Positions 31,614 through 46,057 are shown, counted from the first letter of the stretch. The stretch: 64,000 nt of DNA from Dechloromonas sp. Dech2017 (GCA_009469585.1 SSXW01000006.1:1-64000), one strand, 5' to 3'. Made by a program: numbers and translations. Notes: generated by a model from the letters alone, not told the origin.

Positions 31614-34174
31614 TGGCCTGCGATATCGCGGCCCTGCGCGCCGAAGTCAAAGCCAACCAGGCGCTGCTCCAGCAGGAATACGAGCAAACCAACGATGCCG
31701 CCGCCCTGCTCCGCAACCGCTGCCGGCAGGTCGATGCAGTACTCGGCAAGCTGTGGGATTCGCTCGACTTCCCGGCCACGCTCACCTTGGCCGCCGTTGG
31801 CGGCTACGGCCGCGGCGAGCTCTACCCGGCTTCCGACGTCGACCTACTGATCCTGCTCCCCAAGGAAGCCGGCACCGCGCTCCAGGAGAAACTCGAGCGC
31901 CTGATCGGCCATTTCTGGGACATCGGTCTGGAAATCGGCCACAGCGTGCGCACCATCCAGGAATGCCTGGACCAGGCGGCCGGCGACATCACGGTGCAGA
32001 CGGCCCTGCTCGAGGCCCGCTTGCTGACCGGCAACGCCAAGCTGTTCGCCACCTTCGAAAAGCGCCTGCGCGGCAACCTCGACCCGCTGGTCTTCTTCGA
32101 GGCCAAGCGGCTCGAACAGCAGGAACGCTACCTGCGCTTCAACGAAACGCCGTTCAGCCTGGAACCCAACTGCAAGGAATCGCCGGGCGGCCTGCGCGAC
32201 CTGCAGGTCATCTTCTGGATCGCCAAGGCGGCCGGCTTCGGCGAAATCTGGGAGGACATCCAGAACAACGGCCTGATCCGCCAGGGCGGACGGGTGCAGG
32301 CCCAGATCTGCGAGGACTTCCTCAGGCACCTGCGGATTCGCCTGCATTTCATGCTCGGCCGGCGCGAGGATCGCCTGCTTTTCGACTACCAGAACAACCT
32401 GGCCGGCAAGTACGGTTACGTGTCGAACGAAGCCAAGCGGGCGTCGGAACAGCTGATGCAGGTCTATTACCGTCACGCCAAGACGGTGACGCTGCTCAAC
32501 ACCATCCTGCTGCAAAACATGGGGGCGGCGCTGACGCCGGAAAGCGAGCAGACGCCGCAGGTGCTGGACGACAATTTCCAGACCATCGGCAGCCTGCTCG
32601 ACATCCGCGACGAGAAGCTGTTCGAGAACAACCCGTCGGCCATTTTCGACAGCTTCCTGGTCATGCAGGAAAACCACGAGCTGAACGGCATGACCACCCG
32701 CACGCTACGCGCCCTGTGGCGGGCCAGCGACCTGATCACCCCGGAATTCCGCGCCGATCCGGCCAATCGGGCCGCCTTCCTCAAACTCCTGCAGAGCGAC
32801 CGCGGCATCGTCCATGAATTCCGGCGGATGAACCAGCTCGACATCCTCGGCGCCTACCTGCCCAACTTCGGCCGCATCATCGGCCAGATGCAGCACGACC
32901 TGTTCCACGTCTACACCGTGGACCAGCACATCCTGCAGGTCATGCGCAATGTCCGCCGGTTCACCATGAGCGAGTTCGCCCACGAATACCCGCTGTGCTC
33001 GCGGACCATCGCCGAACTCGACCGCCCGTGGCTGCTCTACATCGCCGTCCTTTTCCACGATATCGCCAAGGGCCGCGGCGGCGACCATTCCGAACTCGGC
33101 ACCGTGGACGCTCGCGAATTTTGCGAAAATCATGGGTTGACCGCAGAAGATACCGAACTGGTCGTCTGGCTGGTCAGGAACCACCTGGTCATGTCGCGCG
33201 TCGCCCAGAAGGAAGACGTCACCGACCCCGAAGTCGTCGCCGCCTTCGTCGAACGCGTCGGCGATACCCGCCACCTGCAGGCCCTCTACCTGCTGACCCA
33301 CGCCGACATCCGCGGCACCAGCCCGAAAGTGTGGAACCACTGGAAGGGCAAGCTGCTGGCCGACCTCTATTACGCCGCGCTCAACCAGATCAACCACGGC
33401 GAAGCACCGGCCGCCCACGGCGTGATCGCCGCCCGCCAGGCCGAGGCTCTGCGCCTGCTGCGCTTCTTCGCGTTGCCCGACACTGTGCACGAGCGCCTGT
33501 GGAAACAGCTCGACACGGTCTATTTTCTGCGCCATTCGGCCGAGGAAATCGCCTGGCACACCCGTTCGCTGCACTACCGCATCTTCAACAACCAGCCGGT
33601 CGTCCGCGCCAAGCTCTACCAGGAAGGTGAAGGCCTGCAGGTCATGGTCTACACCCAGGACCAGCCCGATCTCTTCGCCCGCATCGTCGGCTTCTTCGCC
33701 CGCGCCGGCTACAGCATCGTCGATGCCAAGATCCATACCACGGCGCACGGCTACGCGCTGGACAGCTTCGTCGTGCTCGACGTCGAGGAGCGCGACAACA
33801 ACCGCGTCATGGTGCCCTACATCGAACACGAGCTCGAGCAGCGCCTGCTCCACCAGATGCCTCCCGACGTGCCGTCGACCGGCCGGCTGTCGCGCCAGGT
33901 CAAGCACTTCCCGATCAAGCCCATCGTCTCGATCAGCGGCGACGAAAAAGGGGCGCATTTCATCCTGACCCTGGTTGCCGCCGACCGTCCCGGCCTGCTC
34001 TACATCATCGCCAGCACGCTGGCCAAGCACGGCGCCACCCTGCACACCGCCAAGATCGCCACCCTCGGCGAGCGCGCCGAGGACGTTTTCCTGATCAGCG
34101 GTGGCGACCTGCGCGACAGCCAGAGCCGCATTCGGCTCGAAACTGAACTGATGGAGCGGCTGAAGATCGCTTAG
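31613..34174 (+). CDS. glnD: [Protein-PII] uridylyltransferase/uridylyl-removing enzyme
   Basis: The nitrogen sensor that uridylylates PII when glutamine is low and de-uridylylates it when glutamine is high. 853 aa. The nucleotidyltransferase motif is [19 protein letters not shown] (about 64-82). The HD hydrolase domain has His482-Asp483 in [15 protein letters not shown]. Two C-terminal ACT domains (about 670-745 and 780-850) bind glutamine. A dispersed-element copy (33136-33146) lies just after the HD motif, encoding [10 protein letters not shown]. Confidence 0.97.
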   Translation: MACDIAALRAEVKANQALLQQEYEQTNDAAALLRNRCRQVDAVLGKLWDSLDFPATLTLAAVGGYGRGELYPASDVDLLILLPKEAGTALQEKLERLIGHFWDIGLEIGHSVRTIQECLDQAAGDITVQTALLEARLLTGNAKLFATFEKRLRGNLDPLVFFEAKRLEQQERYLRFNETPFSLEPNCKESPGGLRDLQVIFWIAKAAGFGEIWEDIQNNGLIRQGGRVQAQICEDFLRHLRIRLHFMLGRREDRLLFDYQNNLAGKYGYVSNEAKRASEQLMQVYYRHAKTVTLLNTILLQNMGAALTPESEQTPQVLDDNFQTIGSLLDIRDEKLFENNPSAIFDSFLVMQENHELNGMTTRTLRALWRASDLITPEFRADPANRAAFLKLLQSDRGIVHEFRRMNQLDILGAYLPNFGRIIGQMQHDLFHVYTVDQHILQVMRNVRRFTMSEFAHEYPLCSRTIAELDRPWLLYIAVLFHDIAKGRGGDHSELGTVDAREFCENHGLTAEDTELVVWLVRNHLVMSRVAQKEDVTDPEVVAAFVERVGDTRHLQALYLLTHADIRGTSPKVWNHWKGKLLADLYYAALNQINHGEAPAAHGVIAARQAEALRLLRFFALPDTVHERLWKQLDTVYFLRHSAEEIAWHTRSLHYRIFNNQPVVRAKLYQEGEGLQVMVYTQDQPDLFARIVGFFARAGYSIVDAKIHTTAHGYALDSFVVLDVEERDNNRVMVPYIEHELEQRLLHQMPPDVPSTGRLSRQVKHFPIKPIVSISGDEKGAHFILTLVAADRPGLLYIIASTLAKHGATLHTAKIATLGERAEDVFLISGGDLRDSQSRIRLETELMERLKIA

Positions 34175-34194
34175 GCGGTGCCGGCCGGCACCGC
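34175..34194. terminator. Hairpin between convergent glnD and mtnP
   Basis: An 8-bp perfect stem (GCGGTGCC/GGCACCGC) with a GGCC loop begins directly after the glnD stop in the 37-bp gap to the convergent mtnP stop. It may serve both transcripts. There is no U-run on either side. Confidence 0.4.
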
Positions 34195-34211
34195 TGGCCG
34201 GCCGCTGTCAA

Positions 34212-34982
34212 TCAGACTGACAAGCCCATCGGCAGACAGTTGTCCTGGCAGCCGACGACCTTTTCGATGACCGACCGGACCCGGCCCATGGCCTCCTGCA
34301 GAACATGCTCCAGGCTCTCGAAGCGAATGCCGTTGACGCTGCTGCCCCGGCCGGCACCATGGTTGGCGACGACATTGATCGCCGCATAGGGCAAGGCCAG
34401 TTCGCGGGCCAGCGCCGCCTCGGGCATGCCGGTCATGCCGACCAGGTCGGCCCCGTCGCGCTCCAGCCGGTCGATCTCGGCGGCGCTCTCGAGGCGCGGC
34501 CCCTGTGTTGCGGCATAGACCCCGCCGACCTTGATATCGACGCTCAGGGCCTCGCCGGCCTGCTCGATGCGCCGACGCAGGTCGGCATCGTAGGGCTCGG
34601 TGAAATCGATGTGGGTGACCGGCGTCGCCACCCCGTCGAAGAAGGTGGACTGGCGCCCCCAGGTGTAGTCGATGATCTGGTGCGGCAGGACGATGTCGCC
34701 CGGGTGCAGGTCGGCGCGGATGCCGCCGACCGAGGCCACCGAGATGATGCCGCTCACCTTGTGGTGGTGCAGGGCCCACAGGTTGGCGCGGTAATTGACC
34801 TTGTGCGGCGGAATGGTATGGCCGTAGCCGTGGCGCGGCAGGAAGACCGCCGGCTTACCGCAGATCTGCCCGAAGACGAGGGCACCCGAGGGTTCGCCGT
34901 AGGGGGTGCGCACCACTTCGCGATGCGAGACGTCGAGATTGGACAGCGTGGTCAGGCCGCTGCCGCCGATGATAGCCAGCAT
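34212..34982 (-). CDS. mtnP: S-methyl-5'-thioinosine (or thioadenosine) phosphorylase
   Basis: A 256-aa purine nucleoside phosphorylase superfamily member. IIGGSGLTTL, RHGYGHTIPPHKVNYRANLWAL and VGMTGMPEAALARELALPYA are close in pattern to the Pseudomonas methylthioinosine phosphorylase, so I favour MTI as substrate, releasing hypoxanthine and methylthioribose-1-phosphate. MTA phosphorylase is the alternative. It ends the smc-zipA-ligA-galU-hpt-methylase run; hpt in the same run could use the hypoxanthine. Confidence 0.88.
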   Translation of the reverse strand: MLAIIGGSGLTTLSNLDVSHREVVRTPYGEPSGALVFGQICGKPAVFLPRHGYGHTIPPHKVNYRANLWALHHHKVSGIISVASVGGIRADLHPGDIVLPHQIIDYTWGRQSTFFDGVATPVTHIDFTEPYDADLRRRIEQAGEALSVDIKVGGVYAATQGPRLESAAEIDRLERDGADLVGMTGMPEAALARELALPYAAINVVANHGAGRGSSVNGIRFESLEHVLQEAMGRVRSVIEKVVGCQDNCLPMGLSV

Positions 34983-34983
34983 G

Positions 34984-35685
34984 TTATTTTTTCCTTTCGG
35001 CCAGCAACGAAGCCAGCGTGGGCACCACGCTCTTCAGCGACGGGTGCGATTGTCCGATTCTTGCCATGTCGATCAGCTTGTCGCCCAGCTTGCGGTACAG
35101 CGCGTTGCGGCGCTCGCCGGCAAACGGCAGGTCGAGCAGGGTCTTGCCGTTATGGTAAGCGACCAGGGTGTCCCGGCCAATGTCCTTGGCCTGCCAGGGA
35201 ATCGCCGTGCGGTCGATGAAATGCAGGTAGCCAACTGTGGCCAGGCTGGCGGCCAGTTCGGCTACCGCCCGGTGGATCTTCTCGCGGTAGGCCGCTACCG
35301 CGGCGCCCCCGGCCGTAGCCGAAGCGCCGGTCGTTTCGGCGGGCGCCCCCATCAACCAGCAGACGACGGTATCCGGGCCAAAGGCGGCGATCGCCGCCCT
35401 GGCTTCTTCGGATAGTGCGCAAACATCGGCCGTCAGCAGGCTCACTTGGCGTTCGCCGAGCCGCTCCCGGGTCGCCGCCAGGCACTCGTCGAGGGTGTCG
35501 ATCGAGAGGACGTCCAGGCCGCGCTCGGCCAGCGCCTGGGTGGCGAAACCGAGGCCGCAGCCGACTTCCAGAACGCGCTTGCCAGGGACCAGCGAGGCCA
35601 TCCACTGGTAATCCCCGCGCCGCGCATAGGCCTCGCCCTCTTCGGCCCAGTAGCCCATGAAATCGGCGACGCCGGCACCGCTCAT
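34984..35685 (-). CDS. Class I SAM-dependent methyltransferase, function unknown
   Basis: 233 aa. SAM motif I is VLEVGCGLGFATQAL (about residues 38-52), motif II acidic LSIDT follows, and AFGPDTVVCWLMG is the post-II strand. The substrate is not recognisable. ATG 35685 overlaps the hpt stop (ATGA), and its stop lies 1 bp from the mtnP start, so it is co-translated with purine salvage genes; a link to that pathway is only contextual. Confidence 0.8.
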   Translation of the reverse strand: MSGAGVADFMGYWAEEGEAYARRGDYQWMASLVPGKRVLEVGCGLGFATQALAERGLDVLSIDTLDECLAATRERLGERQVSLLTADVCALSEEARAAIAAFGPDTVVCWLMGAPAETTGASATAGGAAVAAYREKIHRAVAELAASLATVGYLHFIDRTAIPWQAKDIGRDTLVAYHNGKTLLDLPFAGERRNALYRKLGDKLIDMARIGQSHPSLKSVVPTLASLLAERKK

Positions 35686-36230
35686 GCATCGCCTTTCATG
35701 GCATAGACCGCCGGCAGGTTGCGCCAGACGCCGCCGGCATCCATGCCGTAGCCGAAGACGAAACGGTCGGGCACGGTGAGGCCGACGAAATCGGCGACCA
35801 GCGGCTTTTTCTTGCCGTTCAGCTTGTCGGCAAAAACCGCCGTCAGCACTTCGGCGGCGCCCATGCGGCGCAGGCTTTCGGCGACCGCGGCCAGGGTCAC
35901 GCCTTCATCGAGGATGTCGTCGACGACCAGTACCGAACGCCCCTTGACCGAGGTCCACGGGGCCGTCCGCCAGGAAATCTTGCCGCCCTGGGTTTCCGGG
36001 CCGTAGCGGGTGGCATGCAGGTAGTCGAAATCGAGCGGGAATTTGAGCTGGGTGAGCAGTTGACCGCAGAAGACCACGCCGCCGGTCATCACGCACAGCA
36101 CCAGCGGGTATTTGTCGGCCAGCCGCTGGCAAACGTCTTCGGCGATACGGCCGACTGCGGCCTGGACCGCCGCCTCGTCGTGAATCAGCTCGGCATCGGC
36201 CAGCATGGCCCGGGCTTTTTCGAAATCCAT
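35682..36230 (-). CDS. hpt: Hypoxanthine-guanine phosphoribosyltransferase
   Basis: 182 aa. Type I PRTase with the PRPP motif SVLVVDDILDEGVTL and a VMTGGVVFCGQL loop. It converts hypoxanthine or guanine plus PRPP to IMP or GMP. It lies 1 base from the galU stop. One dispersed-element copy (36059-36069) lies in the codons for CGQLLTQ. Confidence 0.93.
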   Translation of the reverse strand: MDFEKARAMLADAELIHDEAAVQAAVGRIAEDVCQRLADKYPLVLCVMTGGVVFCGQLLTQLKFPLDFDYLHATRYGPETQGGKISWRTAPWTSVKGRSVLVVDDILDEGVTLAAVAESLRRMGAAEVLTAVFADKLNGKKKPLVADFVGLTVPDRFVFGYGMDAGGVWRNLPAVYAMKGDA

Positions 36231-40386
<4,156 letters not shown>

Positions 40387-43300
40387 TTAAGCCGCGTCCC
40401 TCATTTTCAATGCTGCCTCGATATCCACTTCCACCACCCGCGACACGCCGGATTCCTGCATGGTGACGCCGACCAGCTGCTCGGCCATTTCCATCGCGAT
40501 TTTATTATGGGAAATGAACAGGAATTGTGTTGCTCCTGACATTTTCTTGACCATGCCGCAGAAACGCTCGGTGTTGGTGTCGTCGAGCGGCGCGTCCACC
40601 TCGTCGAGCAGGCAGAAGGGCGCCGGGTTCAGCTGGAACATGGCGAAGACCAGGGCGATCGCCGTCAACGCCTTTTCGCCGCCGGATAGCAGGTGGATGG
40701 TCGAATTCTTCTTGCCCGGCGGCTGGGCGATGACCTGCACGCCGGCATCGAGGATTTCCTCGCCGGTCATCACCAGTTCGGCGCGGCCGCCGCCGAACAG
40801 TTCAGGGAAAAGCGTGCCGAAATGGCCGTTGACCGTGTCGAAGGTATTCTGCAGCAGGTCGCGCGTCTCGCGGTCGATGCGGCGGATGGCGTTTTCCAGC
40901 GTTTCCATGGCCTCGGTCAGGTCGGCCGCCTGCATGTCGAGGTAACCCTTGCGCTCGGTGGCCGTTTCCAGCTCCTGCAGCGCCGCCATGTTGACCGGCC
41001 CGAGCTCGGCGATGGCGTTGCCCAGCCGGGTGATCTCGCCCTGCAAACTGGCCGGGCGGAGGCTGCCGCCCGACCCGTCGAGTTCGACCTGCAAGGCAGC
41101 CTCGTCGGCCCCGGCATCGACCAGTTGCTGGGCGAACTGCTCGGCGTTGAGCGCCGCCGCCTGTTCCTTGAGCTTGAGGTCGCCGATCCGGGCGCGCAGC
41201 GGCTCCAGCCCCTGCTCTATCTTCAGCCGTTGCTCGTCCAGCCCGCGCAGGGCGTGGGTCGCCGCTTCCAGCGCATCGCGCTTTTCGGCCAGTATCTTTT
41301 CCGCCGCCTGGCGGGCTTCCAGCGCCGCCTGCAGCTGGCCTTCCATGACATCGGGCGGTGCCGCCTCGACCTGGCTGGCGCACTGCGCCCTGTCCTTCTC
41401 GATGCGGCTCAGCTCGCGCTGCGCCGTCGCCTGGCGGGCGAAGACGTCCTGCAGCTTACCGTCGCATTCGCGCCGCGAGAACTGCGCCTCGCGCAAGGCC
41501 CGGTCGAGGTCGGCATTGCGCTCGCGCTCGGCGCGCACCGCCCGTTCGCATTCGTCGAGCCGCGACTGGGCGCCGGCCACCAGCACGCGGATGCGACCGA
41601 GGCCGTCGCGGATCTCGGCGATGCGGTCGTCGGCCGCCATTTCGCGCTCGCGCTCGCCCTCTTCTTCCTCGGCCAGTTCGGCCAGCTGTTCGGCGACCCG
41701 TTCCTTCTGCTCGCGGTGGCGCTCGATGGCCTGGGCGAGCTTCATCACCTCCAGCTGCACGGCGTGCACGCGCTGCTGGCGGTCGGTGACGTACTGGCGG
41801 GTTTCGCCGATTTCCTCCTGCTTGTCGGCCAGTTGTTCGTCGAGCATGGCCTGCTGTTCGCGGCGGCTGGCCGCCTCTTCCTCGGCGGCGGCGATGCCCT
41901 CGGCCAGCGCCTCGATTTCGCGCTGGCGTTCGAGCAGGCCGTGCTCGCCCTGGTCCGGCGCGAAGAAGGTGACGCTGCCTCGGCTGACCAGGTCGCCACC
42001 GCGGGTGACGATGACCGCCCCGGCCGGCAGGTCGCCGCGCCCGGCCAGGGCCTGGGCCAGGTCGTCGACGATGCCCACCTGGCCCAGCCAGTCGTCGAGC
42101 ACGGCGCGGACGGCCGGCGACTCACCGCGCACCTTGGCGGCGAGGGTGGCGGCGAGGGTGGCAGGTGAGGCCTCGTCGACGACTCCCGCGGTCGACGGCA
42201 AATTTTGGCCAAATCCGGAATTCTCGGCGAGCACGACGCTGAGCCGCGCCTCCGGCCGGTCGTGCAGCCATGCGTCGAGCTTGGCCGGGTCGTCGCAGGC
42301 GATGGCGCTCAAGCGTTCGCGCAGCACGGCCTCGACGGCATCCTCCCAGCCGGCCTCGACGTGGATCTGCTGCCACAGCGGCGGCGCGCTCTCGAGATGG
42401 TGGCGGCGCAGCCATTCCGGCAGCTTGCCACTCTGCTGCGTCCGCGCCTGCATCTGCTCCAGCGCCGCGCGGCGCGCCTGGCCGGCGGCCAGTTCGCGCT
42501 CGATGCGCTGCACCTCGGCCTGCGCCTCGCGGCGACGGGCTTCGAGTTGCGGCATTTCCTGCTGCAGTTGCAGCAGGTGGTCCTGGTCGCCGGCCAGTTC
42601 CTCGCGCAGCAGCGACAGCTCTTCTTCCTTCTCGGCCAGTTCCAGTTCGTCCGGCGCCTCGCCGAAAGTCTCCTCACGCAGCCGCTCGCGGCGCTGGACG
42701 ATGGCCTGCAAGGCGCGCTGGGCGTGCGCCTTGTGGGTCTGCTCGACTTCCAGCTTCTGCTCGCCGTTGCTCGTCCGCTGCTTCAGGCGCTGCAATTCTT
42801 CCTGGGCCTGGGCGTGGTCTTCCTCGACCTGGGGCGCGATGTTCATCTGCTGGTGCAGGCGCTCCTCGGCCTCGGCGACACGCAACCCGGTGATCTCCTG
42901 CAGCTCCTCCCATTTCAGGCGATCCTCGCCCAGCGTTTCGGCCGTCTCGCTCCAGTGCTTCAGCTCGTCTTCCAGTTGGGCCAGCCGGGCTTCGAGCTGG
43001 CTGCGCGATTCGCGGCGATGGCGGATTTCCGCCTCGAGCCGGGCGACTTCGGCATTGGCCGCGTACATCTCGCTCTGCGCGTTGTGCAAGGCGTCGCCGG
43101 CGGCGAAATGGGCCTCGCGGGTGGCCTCGGCACGTGCCTCGGTTTCGCGCAGGGCGGCGCTTTGCGCCTCCAGTTCGGTGACGGCGCGCTCGACGTCGAG
43201 GCCCAGCCGCTGGCGCTCGGCCTCGGCTTCGCGCTTCTTGAGCAGCCACAGCAGTTGCTGGCGCTGGACCAGCTGTTCGTTCAGCGCGTGATAACGCCGC

Positions 43301-43944
43301 GCCACTTCGGCCTGGCCCTCCAGGCGCTCCATCTGGTTGCCCAGTTCGAGACGGATGTCCTCGACGCGCAGCAGGTTCTCGCAGGTGTCCTCCAGGCGAC
43401 CGTTGGTCTCCTTGCGCCGCTCCTTGTAGCGGGTGACGCCGGCCGCTTCTTCGAGGAAGACGCGCAGGTCGTCCGGCCGCGCCTCGATGATGCGCGAGAT
43501 CATCCCCTGGCCGATGATGGCGTAGGCGCGCGGCCCGAGGCCGGTGCCTAGGAAGAGGTCGGTGATGTCCTTGCGGCGGACCTTCAGGTTGTTGATGAAG
43601 TAGTCCGACTGGCCCTGCCGGGTCAGCGTGCGCTTGACCGACAGCTCGGTGTATTGCGACCACTGGCCGAGGGCCCGGCCGAGCAGGTTCTCGAAAATCA
43701 GCTCGACGGAAGCCCGCGACACCGGCTTGCGATTGGATGAGCCGTTGAAAATGACGTCCATCATCGACTCGCCGCGCAGCTCGGAAGCCTTCGACTCGCC
43801 CAGCACCCAGCGCACGGCATCCATGATGTTGGACTTGCCGCAGCCGTTCGGCCCGACGACGCCGACCAGCTGCCCGGGCAGGGCGACGGCGGTGGGATCG
43901 ACGAAGGACTTGAAACCGGCGAGTTTGAGCTTGGTGAGACGCAT
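40387..43944 (-). CDS. smc: Chromosome partition protein SMC
   Basis: 1185 aa. N-terminal Walker A VGPNGCGKSN (about 30-39), two long coiled coils (about 170-500 and 680-1010) around a hinge (about 520-660), and C-terminal LLSGGEKALTAIALVFAMF (signature) and FCLLDEVDAPLDDTN (Walker B). It compacts and segregates the chromosome with ScpAB. I used ATG 43944 (MRLTKLKLAGFKSF). The hinge-proximal NLPSTAGVVDEAS segment is encoded by a dispersed-element copy (42186-42196). Confidence 0.97.
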   Translation of the reverse strand: MRLTKLKLAGFKSFVDPTAVALPGQLVGVVGPNGCGKSNIMDAVRWVLGESKASELRGESMMDVIFNGSSNRKPVSRASVELIFENLLGRALGQWSQYTELSVKRTLTRQGQSDYFINNLKVRRKDITDLFLGTGLGPRAYAIIGQGMISRIIEARPDDLRVFLEEAAGVTRYKERRKETNGRLEDTCENLLRVEDIRLELGNQMERLEGQAEVARRYHALNEQLVQRQQLLWLLKKREAEAERQRLGLDVERAVTELEAQSAALRETEARAEATREAHFAAGDALHNAQSEMYAANAEVARLEAEIRHRRESRSQLEARLAQLEDELKHWSETAETLGEDRLKWEELQEITGLRVAEAEERLHQQMNIAPQVEEDHAQAQEELQRLKQRTSNGEQKLEVEQTHKAHAQRALQAIVQRRERLREETFGEAPDELELAEKEEELSLLREELAGDQDHLLQLQQEMPQLEARRREAQAEVQRIERELAAGQARRAALEQMQARTQQSGKLPEWLRRHHLESAPPLWQQIHVEAGWEDAVEAVLRERLSAIACDDPAKLDAWLHDRPEARLSVVLAENSGFGQNLPSTAGVVDEASPATLAATLAAKVRGESPAVRAVLDDWLGQVGIVDDLAQALAGRGDLPAGAVIVTRGGDLVSRGSVTFFAPDQGEHGLLERQREIEALAEGIAAAEEEAASRREQQAMLDEQLADKQEEIGETRQYVTDRQQRVHAVQLEVMKLAQAIERHREQKERVAEQLAELAEEEEGEREREMAADDRIAEIRDGLGRIRVLVAGAQSRLDECERAVRAERERNADLDRALREAQFSRRECDGKLQDVFARQATAQRELSRIEKDRAQCASQVEAAPPDVMEGQLQAALEARQAAEKILAEKRDALEAATHALRGLDEQRLKIEQGLEPLRARIGDLKLKEQAAALNAEQFAQQLVDAGADEAALQVELDGSGGSLRPASLQGEITRLGNAIAELGPVNMAALQELETATERKGYLDMQAADLTEAMETLENAIRRIDRETRDLLQNTFDTVNGHFGTLFPELFGGGRAELVMTGEEILDAGVQVIAQPPGKKNSTIHLLSGGEKALTAIALVFAMFQLNPAPFCLLDEVDAPLDDTNTERFCGMVKKMSGATQFLFISHNKIAMEMAEQLVGVTMQESGVSRVVEVDIEAALKMRDAA

Positions 43945-43988
43945 GCCTGATTGCGGCGGGACACATGCCCCTGCCATGATGGGGGCCG

Positions 43989-43994
43989 TATAAT
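43989..43994 (+). promoter_or_regulatory. TATAAT -10 in smc/guaD divergent spacer
   Basis: A perfect TATAAT on the plus strand, 60 bp before the guaD ATG, predicts a start near 44001. The same AT-rich patch reads TTATTATAC on the minus strand and could serve smc, so two overlapping divergent promoters are possible. No clear -35 is seen. Confidence 0.45.
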
Positions 43995-44053
43995 AACATC
44001 GACTATTTGATCGCCCCGCGGCCAAGCTCGCAGCACCGAGGAGGAGAGCCCCG

Positions 44054-44527
44054 ATGCACCCGGATGACCAGTTTCTCGCCCGCGCCGTCGAACTCGCGGC
44101 CAAGGCCGGTAGCAGCGGCCAGGGCGGCCCGTTCGGCGCCGTCATCGTGCGCGACGGGGCAATCGTCGCCGAAGGCTGGAACCGCGTGGTCGCCATGAAC
44201 GACCCGACGGCGCACGCCGAAATCGGCGCCATCCGCACCGCCTGTTCCCTGCTCGCCAGTTTCCACCTGGACGGCTGCACCCTCTACGCCTCCAGCGAAC
44301 CCTGCCCGATGTGCCTGTCCGCCGCCTACTGGGCGCGCATCGAACGCATCGTCTTCGCCAACCGGCGGGCCGAGGCCGCCGCCATCGGCTTTTGCGACGA
44401 CGCGCTGTACCACGAGTTGCAATGCGATGCCGCGGCGCGCCGCATCGTCATGGAACACCGCCCCCTGCCCGGCGCCGCCGACCCCTTGACGGCATGGGCC
44501 GCCGACCCGGCGCGCATCGTCTACTGA
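44054..44527 (+). CDS. guaD: Guanine deaminase (cytidine-deaminase fold)
   Basis: 157 aa. Zinc site His54-Ala-Glu56 (PTAHAEIGAI) and SSEPCPMC with Cys84 and Cys87. GGPFGAVIVRDG near the start and the C-terminal ...PARIVY match the B. subtilis GuaD type, whose swapped C-terminus closes the active site, better than TadA. It converts guanine to xanthine. AGGAGGAGAG lies upstream of the ATG. It is divergent from smc, whose operon carries hpt and mtnP. Confidence 0.85.
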   Translation: MHPDDQFLARAVELAAKAGSSGQGGPFGAVIVRDGAIVAEGWNRVVAMNDPTAHAEIGAIRTACSLLASFHLDGCTLYASSEPCPMCLSAAYWARIERIVFANRRAEAAAIGFCDDALYHELQCDAAARRIVMEHRPLPGAADPLTAWAADPARIVY

Positions 44528-44535
44528 GCGCCGCC

Positions 44536-44850
44536 ATGCACTCGCCGGTCATCCCCAGCCAGGCCCAGACGCTGCAGATCTTGCGCGCCCTCAAGCACCA
44601 GCCGATGCTGATGCTGCCCGGCGACAAAGACGGTTACGGCGCCCGCTGGATGGTCAGCGGCCAGGAAATCATGCCGGCCATCGCCAACTTCCTGATGGAG
44701 TCCGGCTACCTGGCCGAAACGGGCAAGACCGAACTGGGCGCCCGCATCCTGAACCTGACCGAGGAAGGACTCCGCATCCGCGAAAAGGGCATGGCCTGGT
44801 GGTCGTCGCTCAACTGGCTGGAAAAACTGAAGATCACCCTCTTTGGCTAA
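44536..44850 (+). CDS. Small hypothetical protein, 104 aa
   Basis: No family recognised. It is soluble, with a pattern QTLQILRALKHQP...VSGQEIMPAIANFLMESGYLAETG...LNLTEEGLRIREKGMAWW that looks like a winged-helix fold (two helices, a recognition-like helix, then a basic LTEEG-type wing), so a small DNA-binding or ClpS-like adaptor role is conceivable. It starts 8 bp after the guaD stop and is probably co-transcribed with it. Confidence 0.7.
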   Translation: MHSPVIPSQAQTLQILRALKHQPMLMLPGDKDGYGARWMVSGQEIMPAIANFLMESGYLAETGKTELGARILNLTEEGLRIREKGMAWWSSLNWLEKLKITLFG

Positions 44851-44980
44851 ACGCCGCCAGGCGGCCGGGAGCTCAAGCCGATACCCATCGGCCAATTGCC
44901 GCGGTCAACGGCAAAAAATGGCCGATTTGCGAATCCGGCTTTGCCGCCCGACGGGGCCCGAAACCCACCCCGGAGCCGTC

Positions 44981-45466
44981 TCAGACCAGTTGACCCGGCT
45001 GCATGGCGCGACCGGCGCCGCCGCCCCACATCGGCTCGGGAGCCAGACGGCAATCGGGATCCTCGGCCTGGGCGGCCAGTTGCAGGGCATAGCCAAGATC
45101 CTTGTCCTCGTCGGCGATATGACGCTCGAACCAGTAGTCGATGTAGCGGATCAGCGAAAAGACGTCGAGTGCCTCGCCCTCGACCTCGTTGAGCATCTTG
45201 CGGATACCCTTGAGCATGCGCTCGTGCTTCTCGTGGTGTTTACGGAAATCGAGCCCGGCATCACGCGCCAGTTGCTCTTCCGTGGCGCAATGGGTGACCA
45301 GCAGATCGAACAGGGCTTCGGCCCGTGCTACCGGCAGGGCATTCTGCTCAATACACATGGCCTTGAGGGCGGCCAGTTCGCTGAACAAGCCGTCGTGCTG
45401 GCGATCGATCTCGGCAACGTTGACGATCAGGGCACGCGGCAAATGGCTGGAAAATCCGGTGTTCAT
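44981..45466 (-). CDS. Bacteriohemerythrin
   Basis: 161 aa. All seven di-iron ligands are visible: His24, His59, Glu63, His77, His81, His116 and Asp121 (DRQHDGLF, THCATEEQ, HHEKH, HIADED). It binds O2 reversibly and may deliver or sense oxygen in a microaerophile. AGGAGG lies 6 nt before the ATG on the minus strand. The 35-residue C-terminal tail after the last helix is unusual. Confidence 0.92.
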   Translation of the reverse strand: MNTGFSSHLPRALIVNVAEIDRQHDGLFSELAALKAMCIEQNALPVARAEALFDLLVTHCATEEQLARDAGLDFRKHHEKHERMLKGIRKMLNEVEGEALDVFSLIRYIDYWFERHIADEDKDLGYALQLAAQAEDPDCRLAPEPMWGGGAGRAMQPGQLV

Positions 45467-45727
45467 CAGATGCCTCCTTGACGGCCCTGCAACGAGGGCG
45501 CAAACAACGTTTGAAATCTAACTTTAGAAGCTTTGTTTTGATTTTCCAATATATTCCCGGGAAAAATTCCGGCCGGCCACAGTCCGGCGGTCGACAGGAA
45601 AATTCGGGCAAAAAGCCAAACCCCGGATCCGCGGCAAGTCGGGGAACTCTGCTAAGCTGCCGTCGTCAACCAAAATGAATATTCAGGCCATGATCGACCC
45701 ACGGCCTGGCTGCGGAAGGAGTCCGCC

Positions 45728-46051
45728 ATGGTAGTCATCGTGTTTCGCACCCGGCTCAAGGCCGGCATCGATGAAGAAGCCCTGACCACGCTGGGCGAGC
45801 GGATGTACGCGATCGCCTCGGCCATGCCCGGCTTCATTTCATACAAGGACTTCGCTGCCGCCGATGGCGAAAATGTCTCCATCGTCGAATTCGACAGCGC
45901 CGAGTCGCTCGCCGCCTGGCGCGACCATCCCGAACATCAGGACGTGCAGGAACGCGGCCGGCGGGATTTCTTCACCGACTACCAGGTGCAGGTGTGCGCG
46001 CCGCTGCGCAGCTACCGTTTCGACGCCGGCGGCCGGCGCCCGCTGGACTGA
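45728..46051 (+). CDS. Antibiotic biosynthesis monooxygenase (ABM)-domain protein
   Basis: A 107-aa dimeric ferredoxin-like ABM fold. It begins MVVIVFRTRLKAGIDEEALTTL; AMPGFISYKDFAAADGE and FDSAESLAAWRDHPEH are family landmarks. Members include haem-degrading and quinol monooxygenases as well as structural proteins, and the substrate is not decidable. AAGGAG precedes the ATG. Only 6 bases separate its stop from the STAND gene, so the two are probably co-transcribed. Confidence 0.85.
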   Translation: MVVIVFRTRLKAGIDEEALTTLGERMYAIASAMPGFISYKDFAAADGENVSIVEFDSAESLAAWRDHPEHQDVQERGRRDFFTDYQVQVCAPLRSYRFDAGGRRPLD

Positions 46052-46057
46052 CCGGCC

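Noticed and set aside
44054-44527. tRNA adenosine deaminase (tadA)
   Set aside because: The zinc motif is shared, but the N-terminal GGPFGAVIVRDG and the short aromatic C-terminus fit GuaD better, and TadA's basic tRNA-binding tail is absent.
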